Source of the DNA: Coliplasma sp045538555
GTDB lineage: Bacteria; Bacillota; Clostridia; Oscillospirales; CAG-382
Length of the DNA stretch: 64,000 bases
Direction: 5' to 3'
NCBI GenBank assembly: GCA_045538555.1
Contig: JAZSRP010000049.1
Location: 148,917 to 212,916, forward strand
Each line of letters starts with the position of its first letter. The first letter of the stretch is position 1. Shown here in pieces: positions 20,801 to 35,800 of the stretch. Under the pieces are notes generated by a model, which saw nothing but the letters and a program-made list of their open reading frames with translations, was not told the origin of the DNA and ran no database searches. The position numbers and the translations under genes are program-made.

Positions 20801-23800
20801 GCGAGTATTTTGATCGCTCGGCAGGGCTTTTCAAAAAAAGCAGAGGTGCTTCTCAACGATACGTTTTCAATTGCCCAAAACAATCGCAACTTCAGGTTGA
20901 TACATTTTTTGCTCAATCGTCTTTACAAGGATTTGTGGATATCAAAAGATGGGATTCGGTTTTGGAACCGTTGGAAAACCACGCCGGGATACAACGAGTT
21001 TCTCACAGACAGCGCAAGCTTTGATGACGAGCAGTTTTCCAACGGAGCTGATTTTTTTGCAGTAAACAATCTCTCGGTTGCAAAAGCAAATGTTCAAAAG
21101 CTGAAAAGCGATTATCGTATTGCATTTGAACGAAAAAAATATGCAGAATCCGCCGAGATTGCATACCGTCTTGCTATTCTGACGGCAGAAAACGAGAGCA
21201 AAGAGTCGATAGGTATGATAGTGGATGCTTTGGAATCTGCCCGACTGAGCAATGATCCAAAAATGTTCCGAGAGTATTTGACCTATGGAATAAAGCGTCT
21301 CATGCACTGCGGAAAACCAACGGATGAGGAATTGGCAAATCTCCTTGACCTCTACCTTGATCCCCAATGCAAGGCATTTTTGAAAAACTGGGAAAAAGCA
21401 GGTGAGTACCTGGAGGACATAGACAGTGAGCCGATGAACTGCCTTGTGAGTATAATAACGGCAAAAGACGTTCCAAACGAGCTCAAACTTATCTGCCTTG
21501 CGGATCTGTCGACGCTTATCATTGGCTGCCTTTCTCCGGCTGAACTGAATGATTTGATCGATATCGCCTCGCAAGAGGGTTTGGAATCAAATTATCTAAA
21601 CACGCTATTTGCTTCCAAAACGGTACAGGTTTTTGAGAAACATGATGCTGTGTACGGAGAGGATTCAGTAAACATAATGAAAAAAACGGAAAAAAGGTTT
21701 TTGTCATTCATTTCGTCATCGGGGCGGTTTGAAATTGTGGGAGGATTCGGCAGACAGGAAAATCCCATTGATCCGAACATGGTATCGGAGAGCTTTACCG
21801 TTGAGCCAAAATGCGATTACGATCACCTCGGCCGTGTTCTTGCCACTGTTGGTGTTGCGGAATCTGCATCAAATGAAAAAATCGATCTTTGGTGCATCAC
21901 TGACATCGTATTTTCCACGTTGACTCCCGAGCTTATGCAACAGGTTTGGGAGCTGATCGGCAACACTCCTCTGCCTCAGTATCAGGGGAAAGATTTTTGC
22001 CATGTCAATATCCAGCCCAACGAGATGCTCAGATGCATGGGAATGATATCTCTGAACTCAAAATTGGAGCTTCCCATGGTGTATAGGCTGTATTCTGACC
22101 TTGCAATCGATCTGATCCAAAAAGCAGATGCACTGGCAAAAAATCTTGATGGCTGAAAACCTTCAACGAGAAAAAGTCTCGCGGTTTTATTGGTGCCTTT
22201 TAAGGCGTGGAAATAAAAAATCCCCACCGATCGGCTTCGTGTTCTTAGCGGAAAATCGGATTAATTTTCTGGCAGGTCAATATGGTCTATCGGCTTTCTT
22301 GTGTATGTGGAGCCGGGCATCTGACCGGTTATCGAATCCGGTGGACAGCCGGGTGCTCTGCTTGCCACAGACAGAGAAAGCGAGTTCAAATGTTCTCCAC
22401 ACCAAAGGCGCCCTTGTATAAAGGGCGCTGTCAAAAATCTATTTGATTTTTGACTGAGAGGTTGTCGTTGAACAATATATGTGTATATGCTAGAATATTG
22501 GCAAACAGTTTGTGCAACTTGAATTTCGCTCCACCATACCCAAAATGGGGGTGGCTTAACAGTCCATTGACGGTTTACCTTGATTACCGTAGAATGATGG
22601 ACGGAGGTAAACAGATATGACTGATAAAAAAGCTTTCGGCGCGTTTATAAAAATTAAACGAACGGAAAAAAACTATTCACAAAAAGATTTGGCAGAAATG
22701 TTGTTTGTTACCGAAGGTGCAGTGAGCAAATGGGAGCGTGGGGTATCCTATCCCGACATTACCTTGATTACCGATATTTGCCGTGTTCTTGACATAAGCG
22801 AACATGAATTGATTACTGCCTCAATCGACACAGAAACAAGGAAGATGAAGCACGAAGCACGTAAATTCCGTGTGATTCGTGGCACATGGTTTTGGGTTCC
22901 GACAATATCCTATGCTGTTGCACTTGTAACCTGTTTCATTTGTAATCTTGCAGTAAACCACACGCTTTCCTGGTTCTTTATTGTGTTGGCCGCATTGATT
23001 TGTGCATATACATTTGTACCAACAGTGATTTGTTTTTTTGAGTCGAAGAAATTTCTTGCATTTACTGTTTCAACATACCTGTCTATTTGTTTGCTTTTGT
23101 TCACTTGTGCAGTATATACGAATGGTTTTTCGTGGTTCTTAACTGCCTGCATAGGCATCTTGATGGGATATGTGCTTTTGTTTGTGCCTGTCTTGTTATC
23201 AAAAACAAATTATTCTCGCTATAAATTCATCATTTCCGTTGCGGTCACACTTGTGTTGACAGTTTTGATGATGATACACATTCGTATCCGGCAGCCGTTT
23301 ATGCTCGGTAACGCAATTCTAATGGCTGTATACGGCTTTGCACCTGTAATTGCTTGTGCGGTGATATGTGCCTTCCCTTTTAACGAATTTCTTAAAACAG
23401 GAATCTGTACCGCCATCAGTGGAATCACGCTTTATTACACAAATCATGTGGCGACAGCTTTGTTTGGCCCATCTTCCGGCAGTTCCTATCAGGTAGATTT
23501 CCAAAACTGGGAACAATGCTTAAGCGGAAATGTTCAACTCATAGTGTTTTTATCATTCTTGCTTGTTAGTGCCGTCTTTTTTGTAATGGGATTCTTTAGA
23601 GTTATACGTAGCAGTAAACGATAAATTGCAATATGACGAATAGATATAGGACTATCAACGCTGTTATAAAACAATGTCTCAGTCAGCCTGTTCGGATGAC
23701 AGCGCCCTTTATACAAAGACACCCCCCATCCCTGCTGTATAATAGAAATGCCTGCACGGCTCCCGCTAAGGGGCTGTACAGGCATGTGTTATTTTGTGTC

Positions 23801-26800
23801 ACTCTTCCGCTAAAGACATCACGCTTTTCTCGGTGGGGATTCGTTATTGGGAAAAATTAGCCCTTTATAGCAGCCTGTGGTGCTATGCACAAAAGAGGGG
23901 ATTATATTTCCTTTGTGGCAAATCGGTAAAAAGAGACGACACTATCTTCGCTACCGTTGACTAATCTTTTATAAACCTTATCATTTGGAGTGAGATAAGA
24001 ACCATCGTCCTTAATCAATAAAGGTACATTCGATGAAGCTTCTTTTCCCCAAACAAAACCTTTTTTCGTAAGCCCGTTTTTTAACAATGTTTCGCCTAAA
24101 TATGAGCCGAATATAATTGCCATACTCCAAATCTGGTTTTCGGTAGGTTTAGAAATAGAAATATCTTTTGAATACCAATCTAATATTTCCTCCAAATATG
24201 TAATGCTGTTTTCAGAATAATCTAATTTTTTATTAAATTCATTTGCATATTCAATGGCGGAAACGCACATCTTTTGTGCATAAACTGCCCATTCGCCATT
24301 TGTGTTTTTAAGGTTTTGCTTTGGCTTTTTAAACATATCAAATAATCCCATAAAACCACCTCTTGGTTTTATTATAACAAAAAGGAATCCCATTTTCAAC
24401 ACCATACAAAAATCCGCCCGAAGAAATTCGGGCAGATAGTTTTGTTTTATAAAGTCAACAATTACTTGTTGTCCTTAATTGCAGCCTGTGCAGCGGCAAG
24501 GCGAGCGATGGGAACGCGGAAAGGAGAGCAGGACACGTAGTCCAGTCCCAACTGGTGGCAGAACTCCACAGAAGTGGGGTCGCCGCCGTGCTCACCGCAG
24601 ATACCCACGTGGAGATCGGGGTTGACGGGACGGCCGAGAGAAATGGCCATACCCATGAGTTTGCCTACGCCGGTCTGGTCAAGACGGGCAAAGGGATCGT
24701 TTTCAAATATCTTTGCATCGTAGTATGCATCAAGGAATTTGCCTGCATCATCACGGCTGAATCCGTATGTCATCTGTGTCAGGTCGTTGGTGCCAAAGCA
24801 GAAGAAATCAGCGTTTGCGGCAATATCATCTGCTGTGAGACAAGCACTGGGAATCTCAATCATAGTGCCCACCTCGTACTCAAGAGCAGTGCCGGCAGCG
24901 GCAATTTCTGCATTTGCAGTCTCAACAACAACGTTTTTGACGTACAGGAACTCTTTTACGTCGCCAACCAGAGGGATCATGATCTCGGGCTTGACGTTCC
25001 AGTCGGGATGTGCGGCTTTTACGTTGATTGCTGCACGGATAACGGCAGCGGTCTGCATTTTTGCGATCTCGGGGTAGGTGACGGAGAGACGGCATCCTCT
25101 GTGGCCCATCATGGGGTTGAACTCATGGAGTGAAGTAATGATGGCTTTGATGGTCTCAACCTTTTTGCCCTGCGCGTCTGCAAGAAGTTTGATGTCCGCT
25201 TCCTCGGTGGGCACAAACTCATGGAGAGGAGGATCAAGGAATCTGATGCAAACGGGAGTGCCCTCAAGCGCCTCATACAACGCTTCAAAGTCTGCCTGCT
25301 GCATGGGAAGAATCTTTGCAAGGGCGACTTCTCTTTCCTTGACGGTCTCGGAGCAGATCATCTCACGGAAAGCGTCGATTCTGCCCTCACCAAAGAACAT
25401 GTGCTCAGTACGGCACAGTCCGATGCCCTCTGCGCCCAGCTCACGTGCCTTTTTGGCATCTGCGGGGGTGTCGGCATTGGTGCGTACCTTGAGAGTTCTG
25501 AAGCTGTCAGCCCATTGCATGATGGTATCAAAATTGCCGGAGATCTCAGCATCAACAGTGGGGATGATACCGTCATAGATTCTGCCGGTGGAGCCGTCAA
25601 TGGAAATATAGTCACCCTCGGTGAAGGTTTTTCCTGCCAGCTCAAACTTTTTGTTCTTCTCATCCATTGTGATGTCGCCGCAACCGGAAACACAGCATTT
25701 GCCCATGCCGCGTGCTACGACTGCTGCGTGAGAGGTCATGCCGCCTCTTACGGTGAGGATACCCTGAGCGGCTTTCATGCCCTCGATATCCTCGGGAGAG
25801 GTCTCAAGTCTGACAAGAATAACTTTTTCGCCTCTTGCAGACCATTCTTTTGCGTCCTCGGCAGTAAACACTACCTTGCCGCATGCTGCTCCGGGAGAAG
25901 CACCCAGGCCGTTGCCTGCTGCAGTTGCGGATTTGAGCACCTTGGTGTCAAACTGGGGATGGAGCAGGGTATCAAGGTTTCTGGGGTCAATCATGAGAAC
26001 TGCTTCTTCTTTGGTCTTGTGTCCCTCTTTTACCAGATCGACAGCGATCTGAAGAGCTGCCTGAGCGGTTCTCTTGCCGTTTCTGGTCTGGAGCATAAAG
26101 AGCTCTTCGTTTTCGATAGAAAACTCCATGTCCTGCATATCGTGATAGTGGTTTTCCAAAATGTCGCAAACCTCAAGGAATCTCTTGTACACCTTGGGGA
26201 ACTTGTCTGCCATCTCAACGATGGGCATGGGGGTGCGCACGCCGGCGACAACGTCCTCGCCCTGAGCATTGGTGAGAAACTCACCCATGAGCTTTTTCTC
26301 GCCGGTGGCGGGATCGCGGGTAAATGCAACACCGGTACCGCAGTTGTCGCCCATGTTGCCAAATACCATTGCCTGAACGTTTACAGCTGTGCCCCAGCTG
26401 TAGGGAATATCGTTGTCACGACGGTAAACGTTTGCACGGGGGTTGTCCCAGGAACGGAACACTGCCTTGACAGCGCCGATAAGCTGCTCTTTGGGATCAG
26501 AGGGGAAGTCCTTGCCGATGGTTGCCTTGTACTCGGCTTTGAACTGCTCTGCAAGCTCCTTGAGATCATCAGCGGTGAGATCAACGTCAAGGGTCACGCC
26601 CTTTTGTTTTTTCATCTTGTCGATGAGCTCTTCAAAGTATTTCTTGCCGACTTCCATAACAACGTCGGAATACATTTGAATAAATCTTCTGTAGCAGTCA
26701 TAAGCCCATCTGGGGTTACCGGATTTTTTTGCCATAACCTCAACGACCTCTTCGTTGATACCGAGGTTGAGGATGGTGTCCATCATGCCGGGCATAGAAG

Positions 26801-29800
26801 CTCTTGCGCCGGAGCGGACGGAGACGAGAAGCGGATTTTCAAGATCACCAAACTTTTTGCCGGTGATCTGCTCCAACTTTTCGATATATTCCATGATCTG
26901 GGACTGAATATCCTCATTGATCATTTTACCGTCGGTGTAATATTGGGTGCACGCCTCGGTAGTGATAGTGAACCCCTGGGGAACAGGAAGCCCGAGATTG
27001 GTCATCTCGGCCAAGTTCGCACCCTTGCCGCCGAGAAGCTCTCTCATCTTGCCATTGCCTTCGGAAAAGAGATAGACATACTTCTTTGTCATTTTTAGTC
27101 CTCCTGAAAATAATTTTTGTTTTTATCCAATATATTATATATCAAATATCAGTTTTGTCAAGGGAATAGCAAAAAAAGCCATGGGAAAAAGTTTTTTGCT
27201 TTTCAAAAAAGAAAAAACGGATCCCGCAAAAAAGTGAGGGATCCGGACACGCTCCTGTAAGCCGAGTTCTGTCGTGAACAATCATCTATCTTGGATCTGC
27301 GTCGCCGCAGACCTCTATGCCACCTCCCCGAGAGCTGCCGAGCAGGCATTGACGCTCTCTCCGCGGTGTTGCTCCGGATAGGGTTTACATGGCCGCACGG
27401 TCTCCCGTACGCCGGTGAGCTCTTACCTCGCCTTTCCATCCTTACCAAGCAAAGCTTGGCGGTTTATTTCTGTTGCACTTGCCCTGAAGTCGCCTTCGGC
27501 AGACGTTATCTGTTATCCTGCTCTGTGGAGCTCGGACTTTCCTCACGGCACGGGATTTCTCCATGGTGCCGCGCGATTGTTCGGAACGGTCAAAAATTAT
27601 TTTATCACAACGGGATAATTTTGTCAAACACTTGATTATTTTTTTCAGCGGTTATATAATGATTTGAATATAATGTTATTATGCCAAAATGTTTTTATTA
27701 TTCGGAGGCAGCCATGCTTTTTGAGTATGCATCACAATACAAGGGCAGACGTGTGGGATTTGTAGGCCTGGGCGTCAGCAATCTGCCCATTCTTGAGCTT
27801 TTTTTGGCGGCGGGAGCTTTGTGTACCGTACGCGACAAAAAGGACATATCGGGCAACGGTGATTTTTGCGTTTTCCGTGATAGGGGAGCGGAGTTCATCT
27901 GCGGTGATGGTTATCTTGACGGTATTCGGGAGGAGCTTTTGTTCCTTTCTCCTGCAGTAAGATCAGATCTGCCCCCGCTTTTGGAGGCAAAAAAACGGGG
28001 CACTCGAATCACCTGCGAGATGGAGGAATTCTTTTCTCTCTGCCCCTGCAAAAAAATTGCGGTGACCGGCAGTGACGGAAAGACAACCACCACGACTCTC
28101 ATTGCACTTTTGCTGGAAAAGGCGGGACACCGTGTCCACCTTGGCGGCAATATCGGAGTCAACCTGCTGTCAAAGCTTGACAGTATTCAAAAAGAAGATT
28201 TTGCCGTTGTGGAGCTTTCCAGCTTTCAGTTGATGAAAATGACACAGAGTCCTCACGTTTCGGTGGTCACAAACATTTCTCCAAACCATCTGGATTGGCA
28301 CAGAGATATGGCAGAATATATCGCTGCAAAGAAAAATATTTTTTACAACCAGACCTCCGACGGAGTTTTGGTACTCAACCTTGATGACGACACCTCCCGT
28401 TCATTCTCTGCCGAAGCCAAGTGTGCTGTCAGAAATATATCGGGAAAAACAATGGCAGACGTGTGGTTTGATGCTGAGGGAATCCATTGCGGTGACCGCC
28501 TGTTGGTTTCCGACGGTGACATCAAGCTTGTAGGAGTTCACAACAGATACAATTACTGCCAGGCATATTGTGCCGTCATGGATCATGTTTCGGTACAGGA
28601 TCTGTATGATGTGGCAACAACCTTTGGCGGTGTTGAGCACAGGATTGAGTTTGTGAGAGAAAAAGACGGTGTGAAGTATTACAACTCATCGATCGATTCC
28701 AGCCCTTCACGTACCCGAGCATGTCTTATGAGCTTTGAAAAAAAAGTCGTGGTTATAAGCGGTGGTTATGACAAGCAGATTCCGTATGATTCCATGGGGG
28801 AGCTGTTTTTTAAAAAAGTCAAATATGCCGTGCTGATGGGTGCAACTGCAAAAAAAATTGCATCTGCCCTTGACTCGGCGGGATTTTCGGATTATTGCTT
28901 TGCAACGGATATGGATGACGCCGTAAAAAAAGCATCGGAGATGGCGCAACCCGGAGATACCGTGGTGTTGTCACCTGCATCCGCCAGCTTTGATATGTAT
29001 AAAAATTTTGCCCAACGAGGCGAAATATTCAAGCAAATAGTAAACGGTCTCTAAAGACAATATACGGAGGAACAATATGGAAAAACTCAAAGAACTTATC
29101 CAAAACCTCACACCATACCCCGGTGTATCCGGAAACGAGAGCATGGCTTTTTGCAAACTTACTGAATATGTAAGCTCTCTCGAAATTTTTGATGAGCTTG
29201 GTACCACCGAGGTAGGCAGTTTTTACGGAATTGTCCGTTGCGGAAAAGAAAATGCGCCGCTGTTGCTGCTTGATGCACACCTTGATACCATCGGTTTTGT
29301 TGTAACAGAGATTTGCGACGGCGGATTCCTCAAGGTGGCGCCCATCGGCGGTGTTGCCGCAAAGATCCTGTCCGCAACTCCCGTCAATATTTACGGAAAG
29401 AAAACGATCGAGGGAGTTTTTGCTTCAAAACCGCCTCACCTGCAGCAACCGGGCGAGAGTGAAAAAAAGCTCGACGTGCTCGATATGTGTATTGATACGG
29501 GATTGACAAAAGAAGCGCTTGAGGATATCGTTCGCATCGGAACTCCCGTGGGATTTCCCTGTGAGCTTACCATGCTTGCCAACAACAAACTGGCGGGAGC
29601 CGGTTTTGACGACCGTCTTTGCGGAGCGGTGCACCTGAGAGCGTTGATGAATATAAAAAGAGACGAAATAAACTGCGACGTTGCATTTGTGTTCTCAGGC
29701 GGGGAGGAGACCGGATACAAGGGAGCAATGACCACCGCTTATAGACTCGATCCCGCACGTGCCATAGTTATGGACGTGACTCATGCATATGTTCCGGGCG

Positions 29801-32800
29801 CACCCGAATACCGAAAAGCAGTCTATGCAGGAAAGGGCTGTGATATCTGCTTTTCGCCTCAGACAAACCGTGCCTATACCAAACGTGCGGCTGAACTTGC
29901 CCAAAAAAATGGCATCAGCGTTCAATTTTCGGCGGCTCCGGGCAGAACGGGAACCAACTCAAATGCCGTACAGACAACCCGAAACGGAATCCCCGTGCTG
30001 TTGGTTTCCATTCCTCTCAAAAATATGCACACCATGAGCGAGATTGTTGATCTCGGAGATGCAATGGCGGCGGCGGATCTGGTTGCCGCAGTGATTGCGG
30101 ATATGTAACGGAGGTGAATATATGAAACAGCTTCTCAAAAGATATTGCAACGCACTTTCGCCCTCCGGAATGGAAGACGAGGTGAGAGACCTCATAATTG
30201 AAGATATCAAGGATTGCGGCTGTGAGTACAGCGTTGACCCCTGCGGAAACCTTACGGTGTTCAAAAAGGGACGCAGAAAAAGAAATAAAAAAGTCCTCTT
30301 TTCGGCACATATGGATGAGGTGGGCTTTATGATAAAGCACATCGATGATGAGGGTTATTTGTGGTTTGATTGTGTCGGCGGCATCGACCGCCGAGTGGTA
30401 AGCGGCAGGCGGGTGAGATTTTGTGAGAGCGGAATTCCCGGAGTTATTGCATCAAAAGCCATTCATATGCAGACCCCCGAGGAGCGCGGCAAATGCGAGC
30501 CCCTGTCAGAAATGCGTATCGATATTGGTGCTCTTGACAAGGAAGACGCACAAAAAATGGTGTCGGTAGGAGACTGTGCCGTGTTTGAGCCCAATTTCAG
30601 GGATTTTGGCGACGGTTTTGTGTGCTCAAAAGCACTTGACGACCGATTTGGCTGTGCTATTTTGGTAAAGATGATCCAATCCGATCTTGAGTATGACACT
30701 TATTTTGCATTCTGTACCTGTGAGGAGGTAGGATGCGACGGTGCAAAAGAGGTTGCCCACTCACTCCGTCCCGACGTGGTAGTGGCTCTGGAAGCAACCA
30801 CAGCGGGTGATATTGCCGGTACCCCCAGAGCCAGACGTGCCTGCTGCCTTGACAGCGGAGCAGTGCTTTCTTTTATGGACAGGGGAACGATATACAGCAC
30901 CCGAATGCTTGATATCGCAAGAGAAACCGCAAAAGAAAAAGGTATAAAATATCAGCTCAAAAACGTGGTTGCGGGCGGAAACGAGGCAAGTGCATACCAA
31001 AAAGCCGCACACGGTGCGGAGGTTCTTGCCATAAGTGCGCCTGCCCGTTATATCCACTCCGCGTCAAACGTACTTTGCAACAACGATATTGAGGCAGTAT
31101 CTGCACTTGCCTTTGCCATCAACGAAAGGAGCTTTGAACAATGATTAGATTTGATATGATAAAAAGATTTCTCACCGCCTTTTCCGTATCCGGATTTGAG
31201 GATGAGCTTGCCGCAGTTATTTCGGAGGAGCTGAAAGATTTTTGTGATTCTGCCACAATTGACGCCATGGGCAACCTGCTTGTTTTCAAAAAAGGCAAGG
31301 ACAGCACAAAAAAACTTATGATCGCGTCCCATATGGATGAGATAGGATTTATCGTAACAGATATTGATGACAGCGGATTGATCCGTGTCGCCCCGATAGG
31401 AGGAATCAACCCCGTTGCATCCTGCTTCCACAGAGTTGCATTCAAAAATGGTGTAAAGGGCGTTTTGGTACTTGAAGACGGCACAAAAGCCGGTGATATC
31501 ACCGCCAACAAGCTTTTTGTGGACATTGGCGCCGGAGACGGAAAAAAAGCTGCCCGAAGAGTAAGCGTCGGAGACGTATGTGCAGTGATCCCCATGGTAC
31601 AAAAGCTTTCTGCAAAGCGCTACGCAGCAAAAGCGTGTGACGACAGGATCTGCTGTGCTATCTCCGCATTGGCGGCATTGCAGGCAAAAGAATTTGCATA
31701 TGATACTTATTTTGTGTTTACCGTTCAGGAGGAGGTAGGATGCAGAGGCGCAAAGCCCGGTTCGTTTACCGTGATGCCGGATTATTCCATTGCCCTTGAC
31801 GTCACCCCCTGTCCCGCAACGGGCAACCCCAACCATCTGACCGTAAAAATGGGTCAGGGTGCGGCAATCAAAATCAAGGACAGCTCGGTTATTTGCTCTC
31901 CAAAAATGGTTGACCGTCTCACAGTGCTTGCAAAAGAAAGCAATATCAAATATCAGTATGAGGTTCTGCTCTATGGCGGAACCGACACCTCGCAGATGCA
32001 GATTGCCGGCTCCGGCTCTGTTGCGGGCTGTATCTCACTGCCCACCAGATACGTACACACACCCGTGGAGACGGTGGATATGGATGACCTGAAAAACTGC
32101 GTTGACCTGTTGGTGGAATTTATTGAAAAAGGAATGTAATCTTTTTTACCGACGGTAAAAAGAAAAAGGAACAAAAAATGTTTTCACCCGAATTACTGAA
32201 AAGAGCAGGGGAGTGCGAGCGCTCCCTTGCGGAAATATTTTCAAAAATTGACGAAACAGCATTTAAAAACACCCAAAAGGTGATGGAGATTTTTGCCAAT
32301 AACCACCTCTCCGATCGACATTTTGCGCCCTCCTGCGGTTATGGATACAACGATGACGGACGTGACTTGTGCGATGTTCTTTTTGCACAGGCGCTTGGAT
32401 GCGAGAGCGGCTTTGCCCGCTCGGGAATCATTTCGGGCACCCATGCTCTTGCAATTGCACTGTACGGGTTGCTCCGTCCCGGTGATACGCTTTTGTCTGT
32501 CAGCGGAAAACCCTATGACACCCTGGATTCAGTCATCGGATTTGAAAATCGAGGAGAGGGAAGTCTGGCGGAATACGGAGTAAAATACCACGGAATAGAT
32601 CTTGTGGACAACAAGACCATTGATCTGGCAGCCGTCCGCAGCTATCTCTCGGCACACAATGAAGTAAAAGTCGTTTTTGTGCAGCGCTCAAAGGGTTATG
32701 GTGACCGCAGAACGCTTACGGTCGGTGAGATAAATCAGCTTTTTGACCTCGTGCGTGAGTTTGCCGGCGTGTATCTGGTGGTTGACAACTGCTACGGTGT

Positions 32801-35800
32801 GTTTACAGAGGCATCCGAGCCCAAAGGCGATCTTCTTGTGGGATCACTCATAAAAAATGCCGGGGGAGGTATTGCCGAGACCGGCGGATATATCGTTGGC
32901 ACCAAAAGAGCTGTGGAGCTGGCGGGATACCGTCTCACAGTTCCCGGCATCGGGCTTGAGGCAGGGTGCTCACTGGGTACTACCAAGTCAATGATAAAAG
33001 GGCTTTTCTTTGCGCCTCACACCACAGCCCAGGCGCTAAAAACCGCACATTTTGCCGCCGCAATGCTTGAAAGCTACGGATTCCGCTGTGCGCCCGCATC
33101 TACAGAGATGCGCAGTGATATTATTCAGACCGTGTATCTCGGAAATGCAAAAAACGTTCTTGGATTTTGCAAAGGTATTCAAAAAGGATCACCTGTTGAC
33201 AGTTACGTTGTTCCGGAGGGATGGGAAATGCCCGGCTACAACGACCCTGTTGTGATGGCAGCAGGTGCTTTTACTCAGGGCAGTTCTATTGAGTTGTCTG
33301 CCGATGCTCCTTTGAGAGAACCGTATATTGTCTATCTGCAGGGCGGACTTACCTACGAAAGCGGAAAATATGGTATTCTTACAGCTATCAAAACAATGCT
33401 TGAAGAAATGGAGGAAAAACAGTCATGAAACGTTTTTTGTCAATCCTTGTGTTGATTTTTCTTGCTTTTTCTCTTGTGTCTTGTAAAAATGAAAAAGATG
33501 GAAACAACAGCCAATCCCAACCCGAGACCGACTATGTTGCCGAAGCGCAAAAGCTGCTGAATGACGGAAAAATCAAGGAAGCATATCAGTATCTCTACAC
33601 AAACCGAAAAAATGAAAAAGCGGCGGAGATGCTTGAGGATTTTCTTGTGATACATCGTCATACCGACCAAAAAACTTATTCACGTTACAACGCAAAGAGG
33701 GTTACCATTTACAATGAGCATGGAGATATGATCCGTGAGGATGTCACATTTCCTTTTCAGAGCTATTACTCGCAGGACTTTGTCCGTGAGTATAGGATCG
33801 AATACGATTCAGATGGTAGAATGCTGAAAAGCACAGAGATAGTCAACGGCACGGAGGAGACCGTAGAGGTTTATACCTACAACGAGCATGGGCTTGTCCA
33901 TACTTTCCAAAACGGTTATAAAGTGGATACCTATACATACGATGCCGACGGAAACACAATACTTATATTCTCCGATCACATCGACAGCCCTTATTCCGAG
34001 ACAAAGGAGTTTACATACGATCTGGAGGGCAATCTGCTCAACGAGGTCTTTTCCTACGCAGGTGGCGGTGACGAGGGAGATATGAGCGGTATCTATTACG
34101 ACGAGAGATATACCTATGATGCCGCCGGAAATATGATCCGCAAGCTCTATTTCTCCGAGAATAACGAGACTATCCGCGATACTGCCTATACTTACAATGA
34201 GCATGGTGACGTTCTGACCCAGACCGTAAAGACAACTCACACCTACGTGTATGATGGCAACGAGAAAACCAATGAGTACGTTGTTGAAACCTCATATCAA
34301 TACACCTATGATGATGAGGGCAGAGTGACAAAAAAGATCACCGAGAACCCCAATATTACAAAAACAGAGGAATTTGTTTACAATCAGCAGGGCGACGTTG
34401 TAAATGAAACCTGCACCGATTCCACCGGTGTTATCTATATCAAAGAGTTTGAGTTTGTATATTCGGACAGCGGTGAGATAACGCAGATCACAGAGGTGCA
34501 AAACAGTTATACGGAGCTGACCTTTGATGAGACGTTTGACGACCGAGGCAATATTACCGGTCAGCATTCAGTAACCGCCACAGACGACAGAAGCAACAGC
34601 ACGGAGTATACATATGATGAAAAGGGAAGGGTAACAAAAAAAGTGCATACCGACCCTGATGGTGAGATAAACACCTTTGAGTATGAGTATGATGACCGAA
34701 ACAACGTAACAAAAAAGACTCAAAGGACAGAGTTGGGCAATGAGTTTGTCTATGAGTACACCTATGACGACCAAAACCGTGTTGTAAAAGAAGTCAAAAA
34801 TTCTTACGGTTCAGTGACCGTCACCACAAATGAATACGATGAGCATGGCAATCTGACCAAAATTACGGAGAACCCCTCCGACGGAGAAAAAAAGGTGCGT
34901 GAGCATCGATATCAGTATGACGAGCGTGGCAATATATTGAAAAAAGAGTATATCAATGGCGGTGCCTTGGTTCAGACCACCGAATACGAGTACGATTCTG
35001 CGGACAGAGTGATCAAACGCACAAATTATTCTGCAGAAAACAAGATTATCGGCACTGTCACCATTGAGTACGATGCGGACGGAAATACTCTTCGTGAGAA
35101 ATGTGAAGCAGGGGAAGCAGGTGACTCGCTTACACCGTACGATTCGATCTATCGATATGACGAGTTTGGAAACATGGTTTATCGGTATTATGCGTATCAG
35201 GATTCCCGATACGAATCTTGGTATTCTGATTTTTGTTATTTCTATCTACCCGGCAGAGTGGAGATCAAGTGATACTTGGTAATCAACAAAATAAAAACAA
35301 GCTGCGGTTGTTTGCCGCAGCTTGTTTTATCTATCCTATGGGTTTGGAAGCGCAAAGCTCTTTTCTTTCCAAGCGGATGGGTCGTCATTTGGATAAAAGC
35401 CCCATGATATACAAATCGAACGTTCATTTTGGGTTATTTTATAAACCCCCTCATTGAAAGGGCAAAAACCGTCGTCACCTCCCGTTGTCTCACCCAGCAG
35501 GACAGGGTCATCGCTTCCTTTTTGAAAATAGATCTCAGCCCCGCTTCCAAGCAAAAAACGCCATTCTTTAATAATGATTTTTTCTGACGAATCCTGCAAT
35601 GCTACGGAAATATCTTCAAGGTATTCACGGCTGTAATTACAACCTGCCATGGAAACAAGACATGCCAGCATCAATACAAGCAGTACAATTCTTTTCACTT
35701 TTTCACCCCTTTTTGAAAAATTCTATGCGTAGAAAATAAAAACCGAAACGATCACAAGGATAACTGCTGAAACGGTTTCCGCAACAGCGGCATATCTTAT